A stretch of 64,000 nucleotides of DNA from Paludisphaera mucosa (lineage in GTDB: Bacteria; Planctomycetota; Planctomycetia; Isosphaerales; Isosphaeraceae): positions 558,001 through 622,000 of the forward strand of contig NZ_JARRAG010000002.1 of assembly GCF_029589435.1 (NCBI RefSeq). Reading direction: 5' to 3'. Positions 7,691 to 15,446 of this stretch are shown here, piece by piece. How positions within the stretch are numbered: position 1 is the stretch's first letter; every line of letters starts with the position of its first letter. The position numbers and the translations under genes are program-made. The notes under the pieces were generated by a model, which worked only from the letters and a program-made list of their open reading frames with translations, had not been told where the DNA came from and ran no database searches.

Positions 7691-9598
7691 GTGATGGGGT
7701 CCAATCGTTGTGCAGGCGTCGCCCGGGCCGCCCTGCTCGGGTTCACGTCCGCGGCCCTCGCGATCCTCTCCGGCTGCAATTACACGCCGCCGAGCCGCAC
7801 CACGGCGAGCGTGGGCACGTTCCAGCCCGGCGAGGCCACGGCCAAGTCGAAGGCGGCCCGCGCGAAGGCGGACGCCCGCAACCGTCGCGACGACGTGGAG
7901 CGCGCTGCGATCCTGGAAAGCTCCATCCAGCTCATCAAGAGCGCCGCGCTGAAGCCCGGCGGCGACAACTTCCGGCTGGCGACCCAGAAGCTCACCCAGT
8001 ACTTCGAGGGGACGCCCCCCGTCGAGTACGTGATGAAGCCCGAAGTCCTCCGGTTCCTCGCGCGTCAGCTGCCGCGGAAGATGATGGAGGAGATCCAGGC
8101 CCAGCGGTGGTCGGAGAGCCGCGACGCCCGGCACATCGAAGACTGCATGATGTACAACGACATCGCGGGCCGCGTCGGGGGGTCGGGCGACGACCTCGCG
8201 CGCGTCCGTCGCGTCTTCGACTGGACCGTCGAGCAGGTCCAACTCGTCCCGGCCGGCAGCATGGGGACGCCCCAGCTGCCCCAGGTCTACGCCCGGCCCT
8301 ACGACCTCCTGCTGCGCGGGATGGCGGTCGAGTCGCAGGGCTTCTGGGCCGAGCGGTCGTGGATGTTCATGGCCCTCTGCCGCCAGCTCGGCGTGGACGT
8401 CGGCCTGCTGACCTACTCCCGGGGCAACACCGTCGAGCCCCTGATCCCCAAGACGGGCGACGCCCTCTCGCCTCTCGGCCGGCCGCGTTCCGAGCGGCCG
8501 CCGAACATCTGGATCTGCGCCGCATTGATCGACGGCGAGGCCTACCTGTTCGACGCCCGCGTCGGCCTGCCGGTCCCCGGGCCCGGCGGCGAGGGGGTCG
8601 CGACGCTCCGGCAGGCGCTCGCCGACCCCGCGATCCTCGAGGCCATGAGCCTCCCCGGGCTCTCGCCGTACGAGACCAGCCGGGCCACGCTGCTCGCCAG
8701 CCCGACCCGGATCGGCGTCCTGATCGACTCCAGCCAGGGCTACTACACGCCCAAGATGCGGCTGCTCCAGGGCGAGCTCGCCGGCAAGAACCGGACGATC
8801 CTCTTCCACGACCCGGCCGCGCAGGAGGCCCACTTCGCCGAGGTCCTGGGCAAGCGCCTGGGCTCGGTCGCCTTCTGGACGCTCCCCCTGGAGGTCGAGA
8901 CCCGGCTGTTCACCGACCCCAACTTCGTCGCCGCGACCCAGCAGTCGCTGCTCTTCTTCCGGGGCGAGATGCCCCTGCTCTACGCCCGGATCAAGCACCT
9001 CCGCGGCGACCTGGCCGAGGCCGTCTCCGACTACGTCTCGTTCCGGTTCTCCGACAACGTCCCCTTCGTGAACAACAAGAACATGGCCATCCCGGGCGCG
9101 ATCCAGGAGGGCCTGGACGCCTACTCCAGCTATTACCTCGCCCTCGCCCACCTGGAGCGCAAGGACCACCGCCAGGCCGAGCTGATGTTCCGCAAGGTCC
9201 TGGAGATGCTCCCCGAGCCGAGCCCGAACGACCCGCCGTACTACATGTTCCGCTGGGGCGCCCACGCCAATCTGGGCCGGATCTACGAGGCCCAGGGCGA
9301 TCCCGTCCGCGCCGTCGAGCACTACACCGCGGCCGACCCGACCATGCAGTACCACGGCAACCTGCTGCGGGCCCGCGGGCTGGTCTTCCGCGACCCGATG
9401 CAGGACGTCCCCGCCCCGCTCCCGGCGGCCCCCAAGGCCTTCACCCGCATGGCCGCGCCGGCCGCCCCCGCCGCCGAGGCCCCCGCCCCCAAGCCGGCCG
9501 AGGCGTCCAAGCCGGAAGCGGCCGCGCCCGCCCCGTCGGGAAATCCCGCGCCGCCCGCGACTTCGAATCCGCCGGCCGGGTCGGGTGTGGTAGAATGA
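7691..9598 (+). CDS. lipoprotein with transglutaminase-like and TPR segments
   Basis: The N-terminus is a lipoprotein signal (LGFTSAALAILSGC) with the lipobox Cys near residue 34. Residues about 170-310 resemble a transglutaminase-like fold (RVFDWTVEQVQLV, RSWMFMALCRQLGVDVGL, WICAALIDGEAYLFDARVG), but a convincing Cys-His-Asp triad is not visible, so this part may be non-catalytic. Residues about 470-570 contain TPR-like helices (YYLALAHLERKDHRQAELMF, ANLGRIYEAQGDPVRAVEHY). The C-terminus is Pro/Ala-rich and disordered. The start is GTG 7691 or ATG 7694, both after AGGAG. It is likely outer-membrane- or periplasm-facing with an unknown role in protein interactions. Confidence 0.88.
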   Translation: MMGSNRCAGVARAALLGFTSAALAILSGCNYTPPSRTTASVGTFQPGEATAKSKAARAKADARNRRDDVERAAILESSIQLIKSAALKPGGDNFRLATQKLTQYFEGTPPVEYVMKPEVLRFLARQLPRKMMEEIQAQRWSESRDARHIEDCMMYNDIAGRVGGSGDDLARVRRVFDWTVEQVQLVPAGSMGTPQLPQVYARPYDLLLRGMAVESQGFWAERSWMFMALCRQLGVDVGLLTYSRGNTVEPLIPKTGDALSPLGRPRSERPPNIWICAALIDGEAYLFDARVGLPVPGPGGEGVATLRQALADPAILEAMSLPGLSPYETSRATLLASPTRIGVLIDSSQGYYTPKMRLLQGELAGKNRTILFHDPAAQEAHFAEVLGKRLGSVAFWTLPLEVETRLFTDPNFVAATQQSLLFFRGEMPLLYARIKHLRGDLAEAVSDYVSFRFSDNVPFVNNKNMAIPGAIQEGLDAYSSYYLALAHLERKDHRQAELMFRKVLEMLPEPSPNDPPYYMFRWGAHANLGRIYEAQGDPVRAVEHYTAADPTMQYHGNLLRARGLVFRDPMQDVPAPLPAAPKAFTRMAAPAAPAAEAPAPKPAEASKPEAAAPAPSGNPAPPATSNPPAGSGVVE

Positions 9599-9664
9599 GG
9601 CGAAGACCTCGCGGCCCGCGATAACCTTCCCCCACGTCATCGAGACCGTCGCATCGAGAGGCCC

Positions 9665-10474
9665 ATGCCCGACGACCTCGCCGAACCAGGCCCGTATTCG
9701 AACGGCTCCTCGCGGCCCGGCGGCCGTCCCGGCGACGGGAAGGCTCCCCAGGCGGGCGTCTCGCTGGCGTCGCGCGCCGGGGCCGAGGGGGACGACCCCG
9801 GCTGGGTGGTCGAGACCATCGTCAGCCCGTTCCACTGCCTCTATCAGGACGCGCTCCACTTCCACACCCAGAGCCGCCTGGCCTACACCGAGGCCGAGGC
9901 CGCCCGGCTGGCCCGCGCGTCGTTCATGCTCTACATCGCGTCGGCCGAGGCCCTCGTCCGACAGGCGGCCGTCGAGCTGGGCCGCCCCGAGCTGCGCGGC
10001 CTCCTCGCCGACCCCAGCCGGCCGTTGCCGCCGGCCGAGGCCTGGCGGCTGCTGCCCGCGATCGTCGCCGAGCCCGGAGTCCCCACCCAGCCGTTCAACT
10101 TCGAGGCCCCCCCCTGGCCCCAGTTCGCCGAGCTGCTGATGCTCGAGACGTCCTGGGTCTACCCCGGGCCGCCCTCGACGCGCCGCGCCTTCTACCGCTC
10201 GTCCCGCCGCGACGGCGACTACGAGCCGCTGGAGCCCCATCAGGTCCCCCCCGCCCTGCGCCGGGTCGTCCGGACCGAGTCCCTGACGTTCCCGCGCACG
10301 GGCCTGCCGCGCGACCCGTACGCCCTGCGTCCCCGCCACCTCGACACCGCGCGGGGCGTGCTCGACGCCGCCATCGAGGCCCTCGACCGCCGCATGGGGG
10401 GCGTCCTCTGCCAGGACAAGCGCCACCGCCGCGAGCCCACCCGCCTGATCACGCCGCCCGGCGACGCCACCTGA
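9665..10474 (+). CDS. hypothetical protein, 269 aa
   Basis: ATG 9665 follows GAGAGG. The first ~45 residues are Gly/Pro/Ala-rich and probably disordered; the rest is helical with several Trp/Tyr/Phe-rich patches (FHCLYQDALHFHTQSRL, FAELLMLETSWVYPGPPSTR). No membrane segment or known motif is seen. The residue pattern is typical of a real coding gene, and it follows the lipoprotein gene by 66 bases on the same strand. I do not recognise a family; a soluble cytoplasmic helical protein is the most that can be said. Confidence 0.75.
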   Translation: MPDDLAEPGPYSNGSSRPGGRPGDGKAPQAGVSLASRAGAEGDDPGWVVETIVSPFHCLYQDALHFHTQSRLAYTEAEAARLARASFMLYIASAEALVRQAAVELGRPELRGLLADPSRPLPPAEAWRLLPAIVAEPGVPTQPFNFEAPPWPQFAELLMLETSWVYPGPPSTRRAFYRSSRRDGDYEPLEPHQVPPALRRVVRTESLTFPRTGLPRDPYALRPRHLDTARGVLDAAIEALDRRMGGVLCQDKRHRREPTRLITPPGDAT

Positions 10475-10578
10475 GCCCCAGGCCGGGTCGCGGCCGCTAC
10501 CGGGTTCGCGCCCGGCTCGCCAGCCACTATCCTTGAGGCCCCGGGCCGGGACGCCCGGGTCAAGGAGGAGTGGCTTCG

Positions 10579-11736
10579 ATGCGCGTTCTGATGGTGACCT
10601 CGTTCCCGATCCCGGGCCAGTACGACGGCACGGCGATGCTGCCGATCAAGATCCTCCGGGCCCTCAAGCCGCGCGGGGTGGACGTCGTGGTGGCCCACCT
10701 GCGGCTCCGCCCCCCCGGCGGATTGTCGGCGACGCGCGAGGATTTCGAGGGGACGCCCGTCTACACCTTGCCCCCCTCGGCCTGGCTGACGGGCCGCGGC
10801 CTGGAGCGGATCGCCCGCGAGCACCCGTTCGACGTCGTGCACGCCCAGCACTACGGCGGGGCCACCCGCGCCTATTTCGCCTGCCGCCGCAACCGCTGGC
10901 CGATGGTCTACGAGATCCACTCGCTCCTGGGCGACGAGGTCGAGCGCGACCGCCTGGGGCGGGGCGTCGTCTTCCGGGCGTACCAGGCGCTCGAGCGTCG
11001 GGTCGTCGAGCACGCCGCCTGGGTCATCGCCCTGGGCGAGCCCGTCAAGGACGTCGTCGTCCGCGAGAAGGGAGTGCCGGCCGACCGGGTGAGCGTCATC
11101 TACCCCGGCATCGACCTGGGCGAGTACGAACGGCCCGCCCCCGACGCGCCGATCCCGGGCGTGGGGCCCGAGCACAAGGTCGTCATGTACATCGGCAGCA
11201 TCGTGCACCCGAACCAGGGCGTGCCGATCCTGATCGACGCCCTGCCCGAGATCTTCGCCGCCCGCCCCGACGCGCGCTGCGTCCTGGTCGGCGGCCCGGC
11301 CGAGGCCGGCGAGGAGTACCGCCGACGGCTCGGCGAATACGGCGACCGCCTGGTCGTCCTGACCGGGACCACCCCCGAGCAGGTCGTGGCCCTCAGCCGC
11401 CGCGCCGACGTCCTGGTCCACCCCCGCCTCGCCTGCCGCGAGAACTACTCCGTGCAGAGCAAGCTCGCCGTCTACCTCGCCGCCCGTCGGCCGATCGTGG
11501 CGACCGACTTCGGCGACTATCAGCGCCTGCTGGGCGAGACCGGGGCCGGCGTCCTGACCGCCGTCGCCCCCGGCCCGCTGGCCGCCGGCGTCCTGAAAGT
11601 CCTCGACGATCCCGACCTCGCCGCGAGCCTCGCGGCCGCCGCGGGCCCCGTCGCCGAGGAGTACTTCGGCATGGCCCGCAACGTCGACCGCTACCTCGAC
11701 GTCTACCGCCGCGCCGTGACGCTCGGCCCGCGCTGA
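10579..11736 (+). CDS. glycosyltransferase family 4
   Basis: This is a GT-B retaining glycosyltransferase. The N-terminal Rossmann half starts MRVLMVTSFPIPGQYDGTAM and includes FDVVHAQHYGG and MVYEIHSLLGDE. The C-terminal half has VVMYIGSIVHPNQGVPILID, CVLVGGPAEAGEEY, and ADVLVHPRLACRENYSVQSK followed by LAVYLAARRPIVATDFG, which contains the E and surrounding nucleotide-sugar-binding residues of the family. It should transfer a sugar from an NDP-sugar to a glycan or lipid acceptor at the inner membrane's cytoplasmic face. The ATG at 10579 is preferred over GTG 10570 because AAGGAGGAG sits 8-9 bases before it. The acceptor is unknown. Confidence 0.92.
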   Translation: MRVLMVTSFPIPGQYDGTAMLPIKILRALKPRGVDVVVAHLRLRPPGGLSATREDFEGTPVYTLPPSAWLTGRGLERIAREHPFDVVHAQHYGGATRAYFACRRNRWPMVYEIHSLLGDEVERDRLGRGVVFRAYQALERRVVEHAAWVIALGEPVKDVVVREKGVPADRVSVIYPGIDLGEYERPAPDAPIPGVGPEHKVVMYIGSIVHPNQGVPILIDALPEIFAARPDARCVLVGGPAEAGEEYRRRLGEYGDRLVVLTGTTPEQVVALSRRADVLVHPRLACRENYSVQSKLAVYLAARRPIVATDFGDYQRLLGETGAGVLTAVAPGPLAAGVLKVLDDPDLAASLAAAAGPVAEEYFGMARNVDRYLDVYRRAVTLGPR

Positions 11737-11751
11737 GGGCGTCCGTCGATC

Positions 11752-11779
11752 TTGACAGCCGGGCCCGACCCCCGATAAT
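11752..11779 (+). promoter_or_regulatory. sigma70 promoter of the tRNA-Thr gene
   Basis: A perfect TTGACA (11752-11757) and GATAAT (11774-11779) are separated by 16 bases. Transcription would start about 35 bases before the tRNA. This is the best promoter match in the window. Confidence 0.8.
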
Positions 11780-11819
11780 CTGTGTCCTGCGTGCGGAGCC
11801 CGCGCGAGCCGCACGCCTT

Positions 11820-11892
11820 GCCACCTTAGCTCAGCTGGTAGAGCGCAGCTTTCGTAAAGCTGAAGTCCAGGGTTCGAGTCCCTGAGGTGGCT
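11820..11892 (+). tRNA. tRNA-Thr, anticodon CGT
   Basis: A full cloverleaf can be drawn: the acceptor arms GCCACCT and AGGTGGC pair over seven bases, the D arm is GCTC/GAGC, the anticodon stem is CAGCT/AGCTG with loop TTCGTAA (anticodon CGT, reading ACG), and the T arm is CAGGG TTCGAGT CCCTG. The discriminator is T and CCA is not encoded. It is a single gene with its own promoter. No integrase or att-like repeat was seen beside it. Confidence 0.97.
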
Positions 11893-12119
11893 TCCGGCAC
11901 GATCCCCTCCCCCCGCGCCATGCCATGCCCGGCCCCGCCCTTCCGCCTTCTTCTCGACGGGGTTCCTCCGCTCGGTGGAAGCTTCGAATCCCTCCGGATC
12001 CGGGCCGTTTCGATCGTCCGACGACCGTGGGTTCGTTCTGCATCTTCGCATCTTGATCCATAGTCCTCTTGGAATGACCCTGCTCGTAAGCGGGTCTTCA
12101 TCCCCAGAGGAGGCGATCC

Positions 12120-12320
12120 ATGGCGAAGCTCAGCGACAAGATGCAGCAGTTGACCGACGCGGCGGCCGCGGTCGAAATCAAGGTGCAGCAGCTCCTGATG
12201 GAGAAGGCCTCGCTCCAGGACCAGATCAACAACCTCGGGGCCGGCCCGGGGGAATTGTCGGCGGACCAGGAGTCGACGATCGACGTGCTCATCGAGCGGC
12301 TGAAGTCGCTGGCGGCCTGA
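12120..12320 (+). CDS. small coiled-coil protein, 66 aa
   Basis: The ATG at 12120 has AGGAGG nine bases upstream. The 66-residue product is an amphipathic helix with heptads (KMQQLTDAAAAVEIKVQQLL, then TIDVLIERLKSLAA) and no Cys or aromatic residues. Similar short helical proteins occur as phage or virion accessory genes and as free-standing planctomycete genes; I cannot assign it. It is the first of three small genes read in the same direction that end at the 28-residue repeat protein. Confidence 0.75.
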   Translation: MAKLSDKMQQLTDAAAAVEIKVQQLLMEKASLQDQINNLGAGPGELSADQESTIDVLIERLKSLAA

Positions 12321-12358
12321 CGACGGCCCCCGAGGTCCACCAGATCGAAGGGACGCTC

Positions 12359-12742
12359 ATGGCCGCCGAGCCCCACGTCGTCGAGGTCCCCCCCGGGGAA
12401 TATTCCGTCCCGGGCGTGGATCGCATCCTGATCATCCAGGGCGTCGCCTTCTGGCGCGCGCCCGCGGAGCCGACCGACCTCACGAGCCTCGTGCCGGCCG
12501 CGAGCCCGACCGACCTGGTCGCGCCCGAGTCCGCCGGCGCTGAAATCGGTTGGACGTCGCACGCCGACGCCCCGGGTCGGCCCTCGTTGCTCACGACCGC
12601 GATCCTGGCCCTGGCCGCCGCGGCCTGCGGGGCCTGGGTCCTGCCCGGACTCGGAAGCTGGATCGCGCCGGCCGCCCCTCCCGCCGTCGCGACTTCGGCC
12701 CCCGCGGCGACGCCGCCGACCGGGCCCGGGCCCTTTCGCTGA
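12359..12742 (+). CDS. small single-TM protein, 127 aa
   Basis: ATG 12359 follows GAAGGG and starts 38 bases after the coiled-coil gene. Residues 1-40 form a soluble segment (VVEVPPGEYSVPGVDRILII); a hydrophobic helix occupies about residues 80-103 (LLTTAILALAAAACGAWVLP), followed by a Pro/Ala-rich tail. No family is recognised. Spacing and strand suggest one transcript with the genes on either side. The product is probably an inner-membrane protein with its N-terminus in the cytoplasm. Confidence 0.65.
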   Translation: MAAEPHVVEVPPGEYSVPGVDRILIIQGVAFWRAPAEPTDLTSLVPAASPTDLVAPESAGAEIGWTSHADAPGRPSLLTTAILALAAAACGAWVLPGLGSWIAPAAPPAVATSAPAATPPTGPGPFR

Positions 12743-12952
12743 CCCCGCGGCCGCCCGTCGCCGCGAGCGGCTCGTTCGACTCGGACGCACCGGGGAGACC
12801 CGCCGCCATCCATCTCGAACGAGCCGCGTCGCGGCGGTGAGGCGTCCTGGATGCCTCCGTCCGCGACGGCCCCTCCTCTCCCCAGGCCAGGGCCCGTCAG
12901 GCCTCGTATTCCGCATCGAGCGGCCTCGGCCGTCACCCGAAAGAGATTCCTC

Positions 12953-13567
12953 GTGAGTGTTGCGAACCTACACTACGTCGTGCGAGCGGCCGCCGCCGGC
13001 CTGTGCTCCCGGCTGAAGATGTACTGGTCGGCCATCCTGGTCCTGACCTGCGTCCTCGCCTTCTACGCCCAGGGGCATACCATCGACGCGATCGCGCTGC
13101 TCTGCGGCGCCGCGGGGCTGGGCCAGGCCCTCTACCTCACCAACAGGTCGCGAGCCGCCGCCGAGACGGCCCAGCTCACCGCGATCGCGGCGGAAGACAA
13201 GGCTGGCCTGGCCCTCCACGCGACCAACCAGGCGCGAGCCGCGGCCGAGTCGGCCCAGCTCACCGCCCTCGCCGCGGAAGCCGCGGCGGGCAAGGCGCTC
13301 TGCTCGACCAACACGGCGTGCATCGCCGCCGAGATGGCCCAGCTCGCCGCCTTCGCGGCGGAAGCCAAGGCGAGCCAGGCGCTCAGCTCGACCAACAGGA
13401 CGTGCGCCGCGGCCGAGCTGGCCCAGATCGTCGCCGCCGTGGCGGAGGCCAAGGCGCGGCAGGTCGTCAACGAGGTCAAGAGGACGATCACCGAGATCGC
13501 CGGGCCGACGGTCGAAAACCACGTCGCCGCCGACGCGGACCTCATAGATCGGCGTGACGCTCCCTGA
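12953..13567 (+). CDS. membrane-anchored protein with four tandem 28-residue repeats
   Basis: The likely start is GTG 12953 with AGAGA upstream; a longer in-frame start at 12851 gives a Pro-rich leader without a better ribosome site. Two hydrophobic segments (YWSAILVLTCVLAFYAQG and AIALLCGAAGLGQ) fall within residues 22-58. From residue 59 the protein is four exact-length repeats of 28 residues, each beginning AL-x-x-TN and containing AAE-x-AQL and an AAEA-type core. Twenty-eight is four heptads, so a regular coiled-coil or helical rod is expected. The tail continues as helix. No family is recognised; a membrane-tethered rod is an inference from the pattern. Confidence 0.7.
   Translation: MSVANLHYVVRAAAAGLCSRLKMYWSAILVLTCVLAFYAQGHTIDAIALLCGAAGLGQALYLTNRSRAAAETAQLTAIAAEDKAGLALHATNQARAAAESAQLTALAAEAAAGKALCSTNTACIAAEMAQLAAFAAEAKASQALSSTNRTCAAAELAQIVAAVAEAKARQVVNEVKRTITEIAGPTVENHVAADADLIDRRDAP
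13127..13462 (+). repeat. four in-frame 84-base tandem repeats
   Basis: Units are 13127-13210, 13211-13294, 13295-13378 and 13379-13462, each 84 bases and each starting GCC/GCG CTC. All keep frame inside the membrane rod gene, and divergence is mostly substitutional, suggesting old internal duplications. Confidence 0.8.
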
Positions 13568-13783
13568 ACCGACCCTCTTCACGCGGTCGTCGCACGACCC
13601 GACGCAGGGCGTGCTTCTCGCATCTCCATGAGACTCATCGGGGACGCCGAAGTCCCCCCCGTCGCCCCGATCACGGGCGCGCCCTCGTCGTCCGGATCCA
13701 GGCCGATCCCGCGAAGCCAGACGGCCGCGGCGGCGCGTATCGACGAGATCTCGGAATGTCGGGGAATTCCGCAATCTGGGGTG

Positions 13784-13812
13784 TTGCGGCGCGCCTTATA
13801 TCGATCTAGGCT
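13784..13812 (+). promoter_or_regulatory. possible promoter for the DUF1508 gene
   Basis: TTGCGG (13784-13789) and TAGGCT (13807-13812) are 17 bases apart and lie 45 bases before the ATG, next to an AT-rich run (TTATAT). The rest of the 289-base gap upstream of this gene shows nothing recognisable. Confidence 0.4.
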
Positions 13813-13856
13813 ACTGGATGAACCATGCACGCGTCCCCCACTTGCGAGGGTCAACG

Positions 13857-14042
13857 ATGAAGTTCGTCCTGTATCGGGATAAGCGCGGCGAATATCGGTG
13901 GCGGCTGGTGGCCTCGAACGGCAAGATCATCGCCACCAGCAGCGAGGGCTACAAGGACAAGCGGGATTGCCAGGCGATGATCGACGCCATTCGCAAGAAT
14001 GGATCGGCGACGATGGTCGTGGACGAAGTCGCGGCCAAGTGA
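13857..14042 (+). CDS. DUF1508 (YegP-like) protein, 61 aa
   Basis: The 61-residue product fits a single DUF1508 unit: it begins MKFVLYRDKRGEYRWRLVAS, continues with NGKIIATSSEGYKDKRDCQ, and ends with a short beta segment. YegP-type proteins are small alpha/beta proteins with one or two such units and no established enzymatic role. The ATG at 13857 with GAGGG upstream is chosen over an upstream in-frame ATG at 13818. GC content is lower than in the surrounding genes, and a transposase remnant lies just downstream, so recent acquisition is possible. Confidence 0.88.
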   Translation: MKFVLYRDKRGEYRWRLVASNGKIIATSSEGYKDKRDCQAMIDAIRKNGSATMVVDEVAAK

Positions 14043-14135
14043 CGCTTGCGCAAGTCGGGTCGACGCCGCGATTTCGCGGCCCATTTCCGGCGATTTCGTC
14101 GAGAACCTTCGGGCCGTCGAGATCGTAGTATTCCT

Positions 14136-14483
14136 ATGAGCATCACCATCGATCGACCGACCACGAAATCGCCCGTGGCGCTGGCCAGGGCGGCCCTGAC
14201 CGTCGCGTGCGAGACGCTGCCAGCGTACTCGTCGAAGTTCTCACGCAAGGACTTCACCCAGCATCAGCTCTTCGCCATGCTGGCCGTCCGTCGTTTCCTG
14301 AAGCTCGACTACCGCGGCCTGGAAGTCCTCCTCCGCGAGTGGGCCGAGCTGCGCGAGGCCCTGGGGCTCCGCAAGGTCCCCGACCACTCGACGATCCAGA
14401 AGGCGGCCCGACGCCTGCTGGCGACCGACGCCCCCGTCCTCGGCTGGTTCGGCCCGCCGAGGTCGCCCCGCCGCGCGGCCTGA
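14136..14483 (+). pseudogene. truncated transposase (N-terminal fragment)
   Basis: The 115-residue frame from ATG 14136 resembles the N-terminal, DNA-binding part of IS4/IS5-type transposases (FSRKDFTQHQLFAMLAVRRF, LDYRGLEVLLREWAELREAL, KVPDHSTIQKAARRLL). The similarity ends around residue 100 and the frame stops after an unrelated tail. The DDE catalytic region is missing, and downstream DNA belongs to the TfoX-like gene on the other strand. No terminal inverted repeats were found. This is a dead remnant of an insertion event. Confidence 0.75.
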
Positions 14484-14510
14484 GCCGACGCGCCCCGTCC
14501 GCCGGCCTCT

Positions 14511-14882
14511 TCATCTTCGGGCCGACCGTTGAGCCGCACGGATCGCCTCGGCGGCCCAGGAGACGAGCAGCTCCGGGTCGCCGAGGACCCCTTGCGGCAC
14601 CTCGTAATACGACTTCAACGTCTGCCGCTCGCTGGGCCGGAACGGCCCCATGCCGGCCGCCAGGTACTCCGGCTCCGACTCCACGTCGACCTTGAAATAG
14701 AGCCGCTCCCGGAACGCGAGCGCGAAGATCCTCCCCCGCTGATAGATCCCGCGGCCGCCGAACATCGCCCGGCTCGTGACCTCGCCCAGCGGGGAGAGCC
14801 GCTCGAGGACGTCGACGAACCAGGCCTGGGAGGGCTTCTCGCGGCTCGCGGGTCGACCGCCGCGCCGGGATCGTTCAGGCAT
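14511..14882 (-). CDS. TfoX N-terminal domain protein
   Basis: The product of about 123 aa carries a TfoX_N domain: FVDVLERLSPLGEVTSRAMF, GGRGIYQRGRIFALAF, LYFKVDVESEPEYLAAGM and a closing SYYEVPQGVL. TfoX_N proteins outside the competence regulator TfoX are common small proteins of unclear function. The ATG at 14882 lies inside the last codons of the cupin gene (stop at 14875), an 8-base overlap indicating translational coupling. An in-frame ATG at 14897 is less likely. The N-terminus is Arg-rich. Confidence 0.85.
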   Translation of the reverse strand: MPERSRRGGRPASREKPSQAWFVDVLERLSPLGEVTSRAMFGGRGIYQRGRIFALAFRERLYFKVDVESEPEYLAAGMGPFRPSERQTLKSYYEVPQGVLGDPELLVSWAAEAIRAAQRSARR

Positions 14883-15342
14883 GGTCCAGGATCTCAAGCC
14901 CGTATCTCGGGGCGGCTTCGCGCAATCGCGCGACGTCCTCGGGAGTCGGCGGGATCGGCGGCGAGTCGGGCCCTTCCAGTTTCGCGCCGACCTCCATGAA
15001 ATAGTCGTCCAGGCCGGCGGGCGTCACGGCGATGATCAGCTTGCCGGCGTCCGGGCCGACGTTCCGGAACCGGTGCGGGACGTCGCGACGCCCGAGCAGC
15101 GAACCGCCCGCCGTGAGCCGCATCGTCGCGCCGGCGACCGTGAACTCGAACTCCCCCTCGACGACGTAGAACAACTCGTCCTCGCGGTGGTGGACGTGCG
15201 GCGGCGAGCCGTTGCCCGAGGGCACGTACGCCTCGAAGATGAAGCAGGCCCCGGCCGTCTCCGCGCCGGTGGCGAGGAACACGTAACGGTCGCCGACGAT
15301 CGAATACACCGCTCGCGCCGCGAGATCATCTCGTGCTGCCAT
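14875..15342 (-). CDS. cupin domain protein
   Basis: This is a single-domain cupin of 155 aa. The first cupin motif is seen in PPHVHHREDELFYVVEGEFE (metal-binding His residues and Glu), and the second is the later DVPHRFRNVG stretch with its His. Such proteins bind a metal and act as small dioxygenases, isomerases or binding proteins; the substrate is not predictable. GAGG lies eight bases before the ATG at 15342. It is overlapped by and probably co-translated with the downstream TfoX-like gene. Confidence 0.9.
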   Translation of the reverse strand: MAARDDLAARAVYSIVGDRYVFLATGAETAGACFIFEAYVPSGNGSPPHVHHREDELFYVVEGEFEFTVAGATMRLTAGGSLLGRRDVPHRFRNVGPDAGKLIIAVTPAGLDDYFMEVGAKLEGPDSPPIPPTPEDVARLREAAPRYGLEILDHA

Positions 15343-15446
15343 CGAAGATCCTCGTCTGGAGAGCGCCCGCCCCGGCGCGTCCTCGCGTCCGGTTCCGGGA
15401 GGCCCGAGGTGATTTTACCCGGCCTCTCGCCCCGCCGTGAGCGCCG

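Noticed and set aside
7637-10426. Minus-strand 929-residue frame opposite the lipoprotein and orphan genes
   Set aside because: Antisense shadow with Gly/Arg/Val-Glu-rich composition and no domain; it would overlap two supported genes.
11820-14483. Genomic island integrated at the tRNA-Thr gene
   Set aside because: No integrase and no direct repeat of the tRNA 3' end was found downstream; only a transposase remnant supports past insertion.
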